A DNA stretch of 64,000 bases from Ciceribacter lividus (GCF_003337715.1 NZ_QPIX01000008.1:1-64000), one strand, 5' to 3'; positions 52,696 through 61,664 are shown, counted from the stretch's first letter. Translations and numbers: made by a program. The notes: generated from the sequence alone by a model not told the origin.

Positions 52696-53772
52696 ATGGT
52701 TGGCTTCCGTGTATCGATCGTCGGCGCAGGCAGTATCGGCTCGGCGCTTGCCGCCTGCCTCGGCACGGCGGGAGGCTTTGCCGTAGAGGTCATCGATCCT
52801 TCGGAAGAGGCTCTCGACCGGCTGCTGGATCTGAACCTGCCCGTTTCTCTGCGCCACCTCGGCTCGCACGAGCCGCTCGCGAACCTCCTGAAGCAGAGCG
52901 ATGTCACGGTCGCGGCCGTGCCCGAGCGGGCGGTGCCGGCGATCGCCCGGGCGGCGGCATCGGCGGGCACGCATTTCCTCGATTTCTCACCGCTGCATGC
53001 CGACACCCGGCAGGCGCTGGAGCCGCTTGCCGGCGAGCGTGTCGTGCTCAATGGCTGCGGCGTGTCGCCGGGTCTCGTCGAGAACATCGCAAGCAGCCTC
53101 CTTGCCCGGTGTGCGCCAGTCTCCGAACTGACGATCCGCGTCGGCTCCATACCGCGCTTGCCGACGAACCGCCTCGGCTACGGACAGATCTGGGACATCG
53201 ACGGACTGATCGACGAATATACGATGCCTTGCGAGGCGCTGCGCGGTGGAGAGCGCGTTCATCTCGCGCCACTCGAGGGCAAGGAACACGTCGTGCTCGA
53301 CGGCGTGACCTATGAAGGCTTCACGACCTCGCGCGGATTGAAGGATCTCGCAATGTTCGCCACGGCCGGTGTCGGCAACGTTACCTTCAAGACGCTGCGC
53401 TATCCCGGGCACCTCGAGCACATGCAGTTCCTCCTCGACGACCTCGGCCTCAGGAACCGCCGCGACATGCTGCGCTCGCTCCTGCTCAACGGTCTGCCCA
53501 TTATCGAGGAGGACGAGCTGGTGATGTTCCTGACGGCCCGTTCCGCGAGGGGTGCACGCAAGCTCGAAGCCTCGTCGTCCTATCGGTTCCGCCCGAGCCC
53601 GGTCCTCGGCCCCTTCAACGCGATGACGTCCGTCGCGGCGGGCTACGCCGCCGGTTTGCTGTCCTTGCTGCGAAACGGTGACCTCGGAGAAAGGGGCTTC
53701 GTCGCCCACCACAGCGTTTCAGGCGCCGGGGTTCTGGAGAATCCCTATTTTTCGCCCCTGCTGGCGGCGTGA
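52696..53772 (+). CDS. Saccharopine dehydrogenase family protein
   Basis: The 358-aa protein has an N-terminal NAD(P) fold (RVSIVGAGSIGSALAACLGT), FLDFSPLH and VLNGCGVSPGLVENIASSL, and a C-terminal domain containing TFKTLRYPGHLEHMQFLLDD, the hallmark of the saccharopine dehydrogenase family. Family members make or split an Nε-carboxyalkyl-lysine or related secondary amine. It is the last gene of the oxidase-DapB-DapA-ABC operon, 4 bases after the ATPase gene. Together with DapA/DapB relatives this points to a lysine-like or opine-like substrate, as inference. Confidence 0.8.
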   Translation: MVGFRVSIVGAGSIGSALAACLGTAGGFAVEVIDPSEEALDRLLDLNLPVSLRHLGSHEPLANLLKQSDVTVAAVPERAVPAIARAAASAGTHFLDFSPLHADTRQALEPLAGERVVLNGCGVSPGLVENIASSLLARCAPVSELTIRVGSIPRLPTNRLGYGQIWDIDGLIDEYTMPCEALRGGERVHLAPLEGKEHVVLDGVTYEGFTTSRGLKDLAMFATAGVGNVTFKTLRYPGHLEHMQFLLDDLGLRNRRDMLRSLLLNGLPIIEEDELVMFLTARSARGARKLEASSSYRFRPSPVLGPFNAMTSVAAGYAAGLLSLLRNGDLGERGFVAHHSVSGAGVLENPYFSPLLAA

Positions 53773-53992
53773 CGGCATCCAGGAATGCTCGCCGCCAGGG
53801 GCATCGCGCAGCACGGATCCGCCATCGCGGTGCAACGCCGACCTGAGACCCGAGACCAAAGCTCCGCGACCCTGCCGTAGCGACAGGGGCTTGGCGGAGA
53901 TTCGTGTTCCGACGAACGCGCTGAAGGAGATGTCCGCCACCCGCATCGAGAATGCGTCTTGGTGGTGCACGGCCAATGCTCCCTTGCGGGCG

Positions 53993-54280
53993 TCACTTGT
54001 TCTTGAGAAGCCACATCTTTCCCGCCATCGTGATGGCGTGGGCGGATTCTTCTGTCTGCGCTTCGGGATTGAGCCTCTTCAGAAGACCTAGTTCGGTCAG
54101 TTCATTCAGCGTGCTGGTCTTCAGGAATTTGACCTTCTGCGGTCGTTCCTTGAACCGGTCCGTCTTTGCATAGGTTTCGGTGGCGTCGCGATGCGTCCAT
54201 TTCTTGCCGTCCTGGAGAAACAAATCGCCGTCCTTTGCGAGTTTCAGACCTCGTATCTGTATCGGTGTCAGTTCGATCAT
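53993..54280 (-). CDS. Hypothetical small basic protein
   Basis: I do not recognise this 95-aa protein. It is basic and probably soluble, with DGDLFLQDGKKWTHRDATET near residue 18 and a C-terminal HAITMAGKMWLLKNK. ATG 54280 is the only internal start that leaves a compact protein; the frame extends upstream by 20 codons towards the desaturase gene without a ribosome site. Stop is at 53993. No domain suggests a function. Confidence 0.5.
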   Translation of the reverse strand: MIELTPIQIRGLKLAKDGDLFLQDGKKWTHRDATETYAKTDRFKERPQKVKFLKTSTLNELTELGLLKRLNPEAQTEESAHAITMAGKMWLLKNK

Positions 54281-54340
54281 CGTCGTCTTTCGTTGTCGTG
54301 GTGAGGAAGCGCGGCCGGCAAGCAGCCGGCTGCAACGCAT

Positions 54341-55381
54341 TCACGCGCCGGCTGTAACCTGCGCGGCATCCCGGAAGGAGAGGAGTTTTCGGCTTCTCTC
54401 GTCCCAGAGGACGAGCTTCACGCACTTCAGGCTCTCCCACAGCGTGATGCGTCCGATGGAAGCAAGCTCCGGGTGATGACGAAGCACTTCCGGGAGCCGG
54501 TAATAGGGGATGCGGCTCGACAGGTGATGCACGTGGTGAATGCCGATATTGCCGGTGATCCACCGCAACACCAGCGGCAAATCGTAATGGGAAGCGCCGT
54601 GAAGCGCCGCCTCCGGGAAATGCCAGTCGTCGCCCTTGGCCCAGTGGGTCGTCTCGAATTGATGCTGGACATAGAAGAGCCAGACGCCGGCCGCACCCGC
54701 CAAGAGCACGATCGGCAGGTGAATGGCAACAAAGGGCCCGATTCCGATGAGCCATACCAGCACCCCTGCCAATACGACAATGGCGGCGTTGGTGGCCATC
54801 GTCGACACCCACGGCAAGGCGCCCGATCGCATCATCCCGAACGGCAGACGTTGTTTGAAGAGGAACAGCCACGCGGGACCGATGCCGAACATCACCAGCG
54901 GGTGCCGGTAGAGGTTGTAACCGAGACGCCCCATGCGGGAGAGCGAACGATACTCGGCGACCGTAAGGGTGGTGATGTCGCCGACGCCCCGTTCGTCCAG
55001 ATTCCCGGCCGAGGCGTGGTGGGCGGCATGAGCGCGACGCCAGTAGTCATAAGGCGTCAAGGTAAGTACGCCGAGCAGACGCCCCACCCAGTCATCGATA
55101 CCGCGACGAGCGAAAAACGAACCGTGCCCGCAATCATGCTGAATCATGAACAGGCGCAAGAGAAACGCGGCAGCGGGTACGACGAATATCAGCCCCAGCC
55201 AAACACCGCGGGAGATGGAGAAATATGCGAGAAACCAGAAAATCGCGAAGGGAACGATCGTAACCAGGAGCTCAAAGACGCTGCGCCGTGCCCGTGGTTG
55301 GCGATATCGCGACAAGGTTTTCAACCAGGCCGCGGCATCGACTTCGGCAGGTTTCGCAGGCGCTTGGATCATAGTGTTCAT
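54341..55381 (-). CDS. Membrane fatty acid desaturase
   Basis: The 346-aa protein is a di-iron membrane desaturase acting on acyl chains. The three His boxes are HDCGHGSF, HAAHHASAG and HHVHHLSS, as in the DesA/FAD family. Hydrophobic segments include ELLVTIVPFAIFWFLAYFSI and AIVVLAGVLVWLIGIGPFVA. ATG 55381 gives an N-terminal extension of ~35 residues before the first membrane segment. Desaturases of this kind adjust membrane fluidity in the cold, which fits the cold-shock genes nearby. Confidence 0.87.
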   Translation of the reverse strand: MNTMIQAPAKPAEVDAAAWLKTLSRYRQPRARRSVFELLVTIVPFAIFWFLAYFSISRGVWLGLIFVVPAAAFLLRLFMIQHDCGHGSFFARRGIDDWVGRLLGVLTLTPYDYWRRAHAAHHASAGNLDERGVGDITTLTVAEYRSLSRMGRLGYNLYRHPLVMFGIGPAWLFLFKQRLPFGMMRSGALPWVSTMATNAAIVVLAGVLVWLIGIGPFVAIHLPIVLLAGAAGVWLFYVQHQFETTHWAKGDDWHFPEAALHGASHYDLPLVLRWITGNIGIHHVHHLSSRIPYYRLPEVLRHHPELASIGRITLWESLKCVKLVLWDERSRKLLSFRDAAQVTAGA

Positions 55382-55471
55382 CGGAAAACCATCCGTTCAC
55401 TCGCTTCGCTGCATGAAAGTGCAGACGGCGGTGTTGTTACTCGCGCCCGATCACGGGCGCATCTCGAATCG

Positions 55472-55840
55472 TCAGGACCGGCGCGCCTTTCGGGCGGCAT
55501 AGCGACGATCTCGTTCCGCCTTGCGGGCCGCCTCGTCTGCGATCATGCGAGTCTTGACGTCGTCCTGTTGTGCTTTGGCGGCTGCCTGCTCGGCTTCTGC
55601 TGCAGCCGCACGAGCCTCTGCATCCGCGAGCATTCGCGCGTGCTCCGCGACTTTCATCGCTTGCCGCTCGGCCCGGCGTTGCTCTCTGGCGATGGCGACC
55701 GCTTCACGAGCGGCCAATCGTTCCCGCATCTGCGGATCGATCGCCTTGGGTGCAGATGCGAATTTTTCCAATAGTGCGCGTTTCGCCTCGGCCGCGGCCG
55801 TACGGCGCGCATGAAAGCCGTTGTCGTTCGGGTGTCTCAA
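55472..55840 (-). CDS. DUF6481 family protein
   Basis: The 122-aa protein is a highly charged, Ala- and Arg-rich helix that should form a coiled coil over most of its length; the start MRHPNDNGFHARRTAAAEAK is typical of DUF6481 proteins, which are widespread in Rhizobiales and lack a known function. The C-terminus is very basic (RDRRYAARKARRS). It is transcribed as a single gene between the desaturase and a cold-shock gene on the same strand. A nucleic-acid-binding role is possible but unproven. Confidence 0.75.
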   Translation of the reverse strand: MRHPNDNGFHARRTAAAEAKRALLEKFASAPKAIDPQMRERLAAREAVAIAREQRRAERQAMKVAEHARMLADAEARAAAAEAEQAAAKAQQDDVKTRMIADEAARKAERDRRYAARKARRS

Positions 55841-55934
55841 TCTCTCATCCTTTGGAACTCGTCAGTTCGAGAGCTCCCCCGCGTCCCGCCCTGAGCGGGA
55901 CCGGGTTCAGAATTTGCAGCGGTGTGCAAGTTAA

Positions 55935-55963
55935 GAAAAAAGGCCAGACGCATGCCTGGCCTT
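55935..55963 (-). terminator. Terminator after the minus-strand cold-shock gene
   Basis: On the minus strand AAGGCCAG and CTGGCCTT form a perfect 8-bp stem (55940-55947 with 55956-55963), followed by six T in the transcript sense (A-tract at 55935-55940 of the plus strand). It sits about 55 bases after the cold-shock stop. Confidence 0.75.
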
Positions 55964-56016
55964 TCCAACCTTTCGCCGCGATGCCAGTACATCCGTGGTC
56001 ACCTGCGGCTGAAGCT

Positions 56017-56226
56017 TCAGGCGGCGCGAAGCGTGCCCGCCGACATCTTGCCTGACTTGCGGTCACGTTCGAGTTCAAAGCCGATCTTCTGGCCTTCAAC
56101 GATCGTGTTCATGCCTGCCCGCTCGATAGCGGAAACATGGACGAAGACGTCCGCGCTGCCATCGTCAGGCTGAATGAAGCCGAAACCTTTGGTGGAATTG
56201 TACCATTTGACTGTGCCAGTGGCCAT
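56017..56226 (-). CDS. CspA-family cold-shock protein
   Basis: The 69-aa single-domain RNA chaperone has both RNP motifs: [11 protein letters not shown] (RNP1) and [13 protein letters not shown] (RNP2), after the start [11 protein letters not shown]. It destabilises RNA secondary structure, mostly on temperature downshift or stationary phase. ATG 56226 is the family start. A strong terminator follows. The A+T-rich upstream stretch (56340-56440) could carry its promoter. Confidence 0.9.
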   Translation of the reverse strand: MATGTVKWYNSTKGFGFIQPDDGSADVFVHVSAIERAGMNTIVEGQKIGFELERDRKSGKMSAGTLRAA

Positions 56227-56457
56227 AACGAGCCCTTTCTCAGCAACGTTGAGTGCCGCCGGGCGACGCACGGCGGTGTTTTCGACTTTTGAAGGGGGAA
56301 GTTCGTCACGAAGCGCGAGGCGCAGCCAAAACAAATATCAGCAAACAAAGTATCGATGAACACTCAATATACGATCGCCGGATCCGCGTCAACCTTTTGT
56401 TTTGCGTTCTTCTGTTTTTCTACTTATGGTATACATTGTCCGGATAGACGCACCCCG

Positions 56458-56721
56458 TCACGGGCGCCGACGGCCCGAGGGGCTGCGTCGGAGAAGCGGA
56501 TAGTCCTCGGCTTCGTAGAGCTTCTGCATCTGCATTCCATCGAAGCGGTCCTCGTCGACCTCGAGCACGCAGCCCCGGAGCATCGAGCTGGGCATGTCCT
56601 CGATTGCAAAACGGAGCGCTTCCGCCACGCTGTCAAACCTCTTGTACCGAAGCCTGCTCGTCCGGCGCACGGTCTTGCAGGGATAGAGTCCTGCGGCGGC
56701 ATGGTAATCAACACTCTTCAT
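56458..56721 (-). CDS. Rhizobial hypothetical small protein
   Basis: The 87-aa protein starts at ATG 56721 with GAGAGGAA upstream. It contains TVRRTSRLRYKRFDSVAEAL and RGCVLEVDEDRFDGMQMQKL, a pattern of a basic N-terminal region and an acidic second half found in short rhizobial proteins of unknown function. No signal peptide or membrane segment is seen. It is located between two cold-shock genes. Confidence 0.65.
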   Translation of the reverse strand: MKSVDYHAAAGLYPCKTVRRTSRLRYKRFDSVAEALRFAIEDMPSSMLRGCVLEVDEDRFDGMQMQKLYEAEDYPLLRRSPSGRRRP

Positions 56722-57020
56722 CGCCCAATTCCTCTCTTTTTGAAGCTGAACACGCGGGGAAACCGCCGCAGCGGCCTCCAGCTCTTCGCGCGCAAGCGAG
56801 CATCGGAAGGAACTCTCGGCCGAACGGCAGGCCATATCCGTCATGAACTGAAACCTCGAGCATTTCCGGCCAATTCGGAGTCGTTCCGACGGGAGCTCGA
56901 AGTCGGGACGCTCCCTGGAAGGGCAGCACCGCCAGAAGCCAGCCGATCCGGTCAATCGGGAGTAGGAAACGCTCGTGATCCAAACCGTCCGCGAAGGTCC
57001 CGTTGCTTTGCTCGCGGCAG

Positions 57021-57161
57021 CTATCGCTGTTTCTTGCCGAGGCTCAATCCGCTGCTCGCCAGCTTGACCTGAGCGCCCGAAACGGCGGGCGGGGCGGACG
57101 AGGCCTTTTCCTTCTTTGGTTTCCGCGCCTCGCGGTTACTTCGCATTTGGCCCTTTGCCAT
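57021..57161 (-). CDS. Very small Lys-rich protein
   Basis: This 46-aa frame starts at ATG 57161 with GGAG nine bases upstream. The N-terminus MAKGQMRSNREARKPKKEKA is strongly basic; the rest is Ala/Ser-rich and ends in SLGKKQR. Similar short basic proteins occur in Rhizobiaceae without a known function. It would be missed by a 60-codon cutoff. Confidence 0.6.
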   Translation of the reverse strand: MAKGQMRSNREARKPKKEKASSAPPAVSGAQVKLASSGLSLGKKQR

Positions 57162-57263
57162 AGGAATTGCTCCAAGTTGGATGTGTAGCGAAAGAATGAA
57201 GAGCGAGCGGACCGCTTTGATGGACGTATCGCCCGAAGCGGAACATCGACTACCGGATGGTGT

Positions 57264-57503
57264 TCAGATTTGGAGAACCGCAGTTTCCATTCGCCCGCCT
57301 TGCAAGACAGACATGACGCCGAAGCCCGTAAGCGACGACGAACACGGAAGCTGCTGATCCGGCGCGGAAAGAACTGCCCGGAATCGCCTTACAATCCGTG
57401 CAGCGGCGTTCGATGGACCGGTCTCATGATGCTGGATGTTCTCACGATATCCAGACCCGCTTACGCTGAGGAGATTTCGGTGTAACTGCAGCTCGGAAGA
57501 CAT
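57264..57503 (-). CDS. Hypothetical small protein with a strong ribosome site
   Basis: The 79-aa frame begins at ATG 57503 with AAAGGAGG a few bases upstream (57510-57517), an unusually good ribosome site for this part of the window. The protein (SELQLHRNLLSVSGSGYREN near its start) has no recognisable domain. The ribosome site is the main support, since the composition alone would not be convincing. Confidence 0.5.
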   Translation of the reverse strand: MSSELQLHRNLLSVSGSGYRENIQHHETGPSNAAARIVRRFRAVLSAPDQQLPCSSSLTGFGVMSVLQGGRMETAVLQI

Positions 57504-57795
57504 AAGCGTCCTCCTTTCGTTGGGGCCGGGGCATGACAGCCCTGGGCAGCAGCGCCCTGAACATGGCTGCCGACAAATTTATGATACGCCTCGCCTCCGA
57601 AAGGTGCAACAAAATAAAAATCAAAGTCGCCTTGTGCCGGACACAATCGACTGATAGTTTTCACAAATCGAATTTGGCTGCTTAGCTTCATTTTTGTGCC
57701 AATTGTGCGGATGTGACCTTCCCTTTCAAAATCGATGACTGCGCGGCCTGCATAATACCGGCTGCAAATTCCTGCGATAGCGAGAGGAAATTGTT

Positions 57796-58005
57796 ATGAA
57801 CACCGGCATCGTGAAATTCTTCAACACGGCAAAAGGCTTCGGTTTTATCGAGCCCGCGGACGGCGCGAAGGACGTGTTCGTCCACATCTCGGCGGTCGAA
57901 CGCTCTGGCATGACGCACCTCATGGAAGGTCAGAAGATCAGCTATGACGTCGTCACCGACCAGCGCTCAGGCAGAACTGCCGCCGAGAATCTTCAGGCGG
58001 CATAA
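57796..58005 (+). CDS. CspA-family cold-shock protein, second copy
   Basis: The 69-aa protein has [20 protein letters not shown] with RNP1 and [13 protein letters not shown] with RNP2. It is similar in size to the copy at 56.0 kb but clearly diverged, for example KFF instead of KWY near the start and different C-terminal residues. GAGAGGAAA precedes ATG 57796. An A+T-rich leader upstream and a terminator downstream make it a monocistronic unit. Confidence 0.9.
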   Translation: MNTGIVKFFNTAKGFGFIEPADGAKDVFVHISAVERSGMTHLMEGQKISYDVVTDQRSGRTAAENLQAA

Positions 58006-58067
58006 GCCTGGACGGGTTCAGGTCTCTGACCGCCGTCGCGGACACAGACCGCAGAACCATATGGCAA

Positions 58068-58092
58068 GGTCGGGCTCGCCCGGCCTTTTTTT
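58068..58092 (+). terminator. Terminator after the second cold-shock gene
   Basis: GGTCGGGC (58068-58075) pairs with GCCCGGCC (58078-58085), with one G-T pair and the innermost pair opened to form the loop, followed by seven T (58086-58092). Confidence 0.75.
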
Positions 58093-58116
58093 CATTTCCA
58101 ACCAGGAAAGACTCCC

Positions 58117-58287
58117 ATGAAAAAGACGGACGCAGGACAACAGATCCTCAGGGCGCAGCGGCAGGTGGCAAACACCAGTGGCGGCGGACACCTTGGCGGA
58201 ACGAACCACGGTCAAGGCTACGATGCAAAGACATCATCGGCCAAGGGCAAACTCGACAAGACCCGACGATTTGGCGGCAAGAAGTGA
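58117..58287 (+). CDS. Very small Gly/Lys-rich protein
   Basis: A 56-aa frame starts at ATG 58117 with AGGAAAG at 58104-58110. The sequence is hydrophilic, with NTSGGGHLGGTNHGQGYDAK in the middle and KTRRFGGKK at the end. It follows a cold-shock terminator, so it would need its own promoter. I recognise no family; the ribosome site and sensible composition support it moderately. Confidence 0.5.
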   Translation: MKKTDAGQQILRAQRQVANTSGGGHLGGTNHGQGYDAKTSSAKGKLDKTRRFGGKK

Positions 58288-58798
58288 CATCGGCAAGGAC
58301 CGGAGTACATCCGGTCAATCCGGGTTCGTTCTGACGAAACGACCCAGGCGAGATCCGACGGAGATGCGAAGGCCATGTCCACCGATACGGTCGAGCGGCT
58401 TCGTCGATTTTGACACGGAGACCCCCGTTTCTCCGGTCACCCGCTTCGACGAGGTCGAGGCAGGGCGCCCGGAGAGATCTCCATTTTCGTGTTTGCCTTC
58501 GGCAAAGAACGAGAGTGACGTCAGTTAGCGGAATCAGATCGCGTTCCGATCTTGCGCGATGCCGCTTGTTGCTCCGCCTCAGAGAACAGCACTGCCCCTG
58601 AAGAAGTATTGGCGGAGACACCCGCGCGCGGCTTTCTCGGCAATACCTGCCTCGTCCGACAAATCCTCCGCCCACCAAGCGTCCCACGACGCGACGAACC
58701 CCTGTCTCCGAAGAGCGCCGGCTCAAGCCACGGCGCGTAACCGATTCTTAGCGTCCGTCGCCGACAATGCAGAACGTTTCTTTACGCGATCTGTCTGA
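58288..58798. other. Non-coding stretch before the GGDEF-EAL gene
   Basis: About 510 bases in which several frames are open on both strands but none has a recognisable protein or a good ribosome site. It probably holds the promoter of the downstream gene, which I cannot place. Confidence 0.4.
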
Positions 58799-60802
58799 AT
58801 GAACTTATTCGAACGCTTTGCCGAACACGAACCCGACGGACGGACCCACCCTTTGAAATCGGCCGTGTCGCACGTGGTCGCCTTCATGTCGGTGCCCTCC
58901 GACAATCCGTCGCTGCTCAGGGAGCAGTACCGCGCCTTCGCCCGGCAGCTGCCGATGATGTACTTCATCCTGATGACGAGCACCTGGGCGGTCGCCGCGA
59001 CACACATGGCCACCGCGCCCCTCTGGCTGACGACCGCCCTTCCCGCGCTCTTCACCGCGGTAAGCCTCGCCCGTATCCGGCACTGGTGGTTATCGCGCAG
59101 TATCGAACCGACGCCGGAAGCAGCGCTCCGCGCGCTCCGGCGTACCAACCGGCTGGCCTTCGTCATCGCGGCCGTCTTCACCGGCTGGTCCTACATGCTC
59201 TTTCCCTATGGCGACGCCTATGCGCAGTCGCACCTCGCCTTCTACATGTCGATCACGGTGATCAGCTGCATCTTCTGCCTGATGTTCCTGCGGTCGGCCG
59301 CGGTGACCGTGACGGTGATCGTCAACGGCACCTTCATCCCCTTCTATGCCCTGACCGGCCAGCCGACCTTCGTCGCGATCGCCGTCAACATCGCCCTCGT
59401 CAGCGTCGGCATGCTGGTGATCCTGATGGTCAACTACCGCAACTTCGCCGAGATGGTGAACGCGCAGGTCCGCACCGAGGCGCTGAGCAACGAGAACCTG
59501 CGGCTTGCCAATCTCGACAGCCTGACCGGCCTGCCGAACCGCCGCGCCTTCTTCTCGCACCTTCAGGACGTCTTCGCGGAGGCCCGGAAAGACGGAACAC
59601 GGCTCGCGGTCGGCATCCTCGATCTCGACGGTTTCAAGCCGGTCAATGATGTCTACGGCCATTCGGCCGGCGACAAGCTTCTCGTTCAGGTGGGCGCGCG
59701 CCTCTCCGACCTCAATACCGGCTCCGGCACGCATTTCTTTCGCCTCGGCGGCGACGAATTCGCCTTCGTGACGACGGACGCGACGGAAGGCAGCGCCGTC
59801 ATGGCACTGGGCAAGGACATCTGTCACACGTTGCAGAAGCCCATCATTCTGCCCGCCGCCACCGTGCAGATCTCCGCCTCGGTCGGCGTCGCCATTCACC
59901 CGGACGCGGCGACCTCGCCGGAAACCCTGTTCGACCATGCCGACTACGCGCTCTACCACGGGAAGCGGACCCGTCGCGGCACCTGCACCCTGTTCTCGAA
60001 CGCGCTCGACGCGCAGATCCGTCGCGAAGCGTTGATCGAACAGGTTCTGAGACAGGCGGACCTGGAACAGGAACTGACAGTGGTCTTCCAGCCGATCGTC
60101 GACAGATCGAACGGAAGAACCATGGGCTTCGAGGCGCTTGCGCGCTGGGAGAGCCCCGTTCTCGGATGCGTACCACCCGGCCAGTTCGTTCCCATTGCCG
60201 AGCGGGCTGGCTTCGTCGGCACTCTCACCCGCATCCTGTTGCGGAAGGCGGTGGCCACGGCGGAAACCTGGCCCGCCGGGACGCGGCTCTCGTTCAACCT
60301 GTCGGCACACGACCTGAACACCGAGGAAAGCGTGCTCGCGATCGCCGCGATCCTCGGCAACAGCGCCTTCGGCAGCCACCGCATCGATTTCGAGATCACC
60401 GAGACGGCCTTCGCCCATGATTTCGAGCAGGTGCGGAAGTCGGTCGAAGCACTGCGCGTGATGGGCTGCGGAATCTCGCTCGACGATTTCGGCACCGGCT
60501 ATTCGAGCCTGACCCGGCTTCACGCGCTGCCGCTGACCAAGATCAAGATCGACCGCAGCTTCGTCAAAGACCTCCACAAGAACCCGGCAAGCTACAAGAT
60601 CGTGAAGTCGCTGCTCGCGCTCAGCCGCGACATGCACCTCGACTGCGTGATCGAAGGGGTGGAGACGCAGGAGGAGATGGACGCCCTGGCGGCGCTCGGT
60701 GCCGTGCTGATCCAGGGCTATTTCTATTCGCCGCCGGTCGCGGGACACGAACTCGGCAACTATCTCTATGCCGCCGGAACCGTCGCCCCGCAGGCGGGGT
60801 GA
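58799..60802 (+). CDS. Membrane-bound GGDEF-EAL cyclic-di-GMP enzyme
   Basis: The 667-aa protein has 5-6 membrane segments in the first ~220 residues, a GGDEF domain (NLDSLTGLPNRRAFF, then FRLGGDEFAFV near 320) and an EAL domain (GFEALARW near 445, ETAFAHDF, DDFGTGYSSL, DRSFVKDL, IEGVETQEE). Both active-site motifs are intact, so it could both make and degrade cyclic-di-GMP, regulating motility, biofilm or exopolysaccharide. The membrane region resembles no named sensor. An in-frame ATG at 58886 is another possible start. Confidence 0.9.
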   Translation: MNLFERFAEHEPDGRTHPLKSAVSHVVAFMSVPSDNPSLLREQYRAFARQLPMMYFILMTSTWAVAATHMATAPLWLTTALPALFTAVSLARIRHWWLSRSIEPTPEAALRALRRTNRLAFVIAAVFTGWSYMLFPYGDAYAQSHLAFYMSITVISCIFCLMFLRSAAVTVTVIVNGTFIPFYALTGQPTFVAIAVNIALVSVGMLVILMVNYRNFAEMVNAQVRTEALSNENLRLANLDSLTGLPNRRAFFSHLQDVFAEARKDGTRLAVGILDLDGFKPVNDVYGHSAGDKLLVQVGARLSDLNTGSGTHFFRLGGDEFAFVTTDATEGSAVMALGKDICHTLQKPIILPAATVQISASVGVAIHPDAATSPETLFDHADYALYHGKRTRRGTCTLFSNALDAQIRREALIEQVLRQADLEQELTVVFQPIVDRSNGRTMGFEALARWESPVLGCVPPGQFVPIAERAGFVGTLTRILLRKAVATAETWPAGTRLSFNLSAHDLNTEESVLAIAAILGNSAFGSHRIDFEITETAFAHDFEQVRKSVEALRVMGCGISLDDFGTGYSSLTRLHALPLTKIKIDRSFVKDLHKNPASYKIVKSLLALSRDMHLDCVIEGVETQEEMDALAALGAVLIQGYFYSPPVAGHELGNYLYAAGTVAPQAG

Positions 60803-60833
60803 CGGTTGGCGAAGGGCAAGCGCCCGTCCAGGG

Positions 60834-61664
60834 TCAGCGCTTGTACGCGCCGAGGCCCGGCCGGTAGGTCTTGTCGTCGAGGAACTGCTTCAGGCCCTCG
60901 TCGCGGCCACGCGTCTTGTCCAGATAGAGCATCTGCTCGAGCTTGGCGTAGATGTAGTCGTCGGCAAGATCCCAGGGCATGTTGCGGACGCGTTTGAAGG
61001 TGTCCTTTGCCGCTTTCAGGGTGACCGGGTTCTTTTCCAAGAGGCTCGCGCAGATCTGCCGCACACGCGTTTCGAGTTCGGCGAGCGGCACGGATTCGTT
61101 GACGAGACCCATCTCCCGGGCCTTCTCGCCGCCGAAGGTCTCGCCGGTCATGATGTAGTAGAGGGAGTCGCGGTGGTTCATCACCTCGGCGACGGCGCGG
61201 GTAACGTTGCCGCCGGGCAAAATGCCCCAGTTGATTTCCGAAAGACCAAAGGTCGCCTCGTTCGCCGCGATCGCAAGGTCGCAGGCGACGAGCGGGGTGA
61301 ACGCCCCGCCGAAGCACCAGCCATTGACCATGGCGATGGTCGGCTTTTCGAAGAACATCAGGCGGTTCCACCAGCCGCCGGACTGCCGGCGGCTCTTGAG
61401 CGTCACGTGACGCCCCTTGCCGTCGTTGTCGCGGAAGTATTCCTTGAGATCCATGCCCGCCGACCAGGAGGAGCCGGCGCCCCGAAGGACCAGCACGCCG
61501 CAACGCTCGTCCCCTTCGAGATCGTCGAGAACCTCCATCATCCGGCGGTTGAGCGCCGGGTTCATGGCATTTCGCTTTTCCGGCCGGTTGAGGGTCACGA
61601 AGGCGATACCGCCGTCGAAGTCGACGACGACGGGGTCGGCCTTGCTCTTGTCGGTTTCTGTCAT
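60834..61664 (-). CDS. p-Hydroxycinnamoyl-CoA hydratase/lyase
   Basis: HCHL (crotonase fold, 276 aa) converts feruloyl-CoA to vanillin and acetyl-CoA, and p-coumaroyl-CoA to 4-hydroxybenzaldehyde. AGMDLKEYF and NGWCFGGAFTPLVACDLAI form the oxyanion hole. LSEINWGI has Glu143 and DDYIYAKL has Tyr239, at the same numbers as the catalytic residues of Pseudomonas HCHL; Ser123 of that enzyme is Thr here. The length matches. It lies 62 bases downstream of the CoA ligase gene on the same strand. Confidence 0.88.
   Translation of the reverse strand: MTETDKSKADPVVVDFDGGIAFVTLNRPEKRNAMNPALNRRMMEVLDDLEGDERCGVLVLRGAGSSWSAGMDLKEYFRDNDGKGRHVTLKSRRQSGGWWNRLMFFEKPTIAMVNGWCFGGAFTPLVACDLAIAANEATFGLSEINWGILPGGNVTRAVAEVMNHRDSLYYIMTGETFGGEKAREMGLVNESVPLAELETRVRQICASLLEKNPVTLKAAKDTFKRVRNMPWDLADDYIYAKLEQMLYLDKTRGRDEGLKQFLDDKTYRPGLGAYKR

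Noticed and set aside
43132..53772. Calling the cluster a standard trans-4-hydroxyproline pathway
   Set aside because: The oxidase subunits and aldehyde dehydrogenase fit, but the epimerase is missing, the DapA-like protein has full synthase residues rather than the deaminase variant, and the DapB-like and saccharopine-dehydrogenase-like genes have no role there.
53719..53976. An 85-aa minus-strand frame between the saccharopine-dehydrogenase-like gene and the 95-aa gene
   Set aside because: It overlaps the 3' end of the plus-strand gene and shows no domain or ribosome site; kept out as unsupported.
58148..58726. A 192-aa minus-strand frame before the GGDEF-EAL gene
   Set aside because: Overlaps the 56-aa plus-strand frame, has irregular composition rich in Arg, Ser and Cys, and no recognisable motif.
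59090..60748. A 552-codon minus-strand frame opposite the GGDEF-EAL gene
   Set aside because: The plus-strand frame contains all catalytic motifs; the antisense frame is a shadow.
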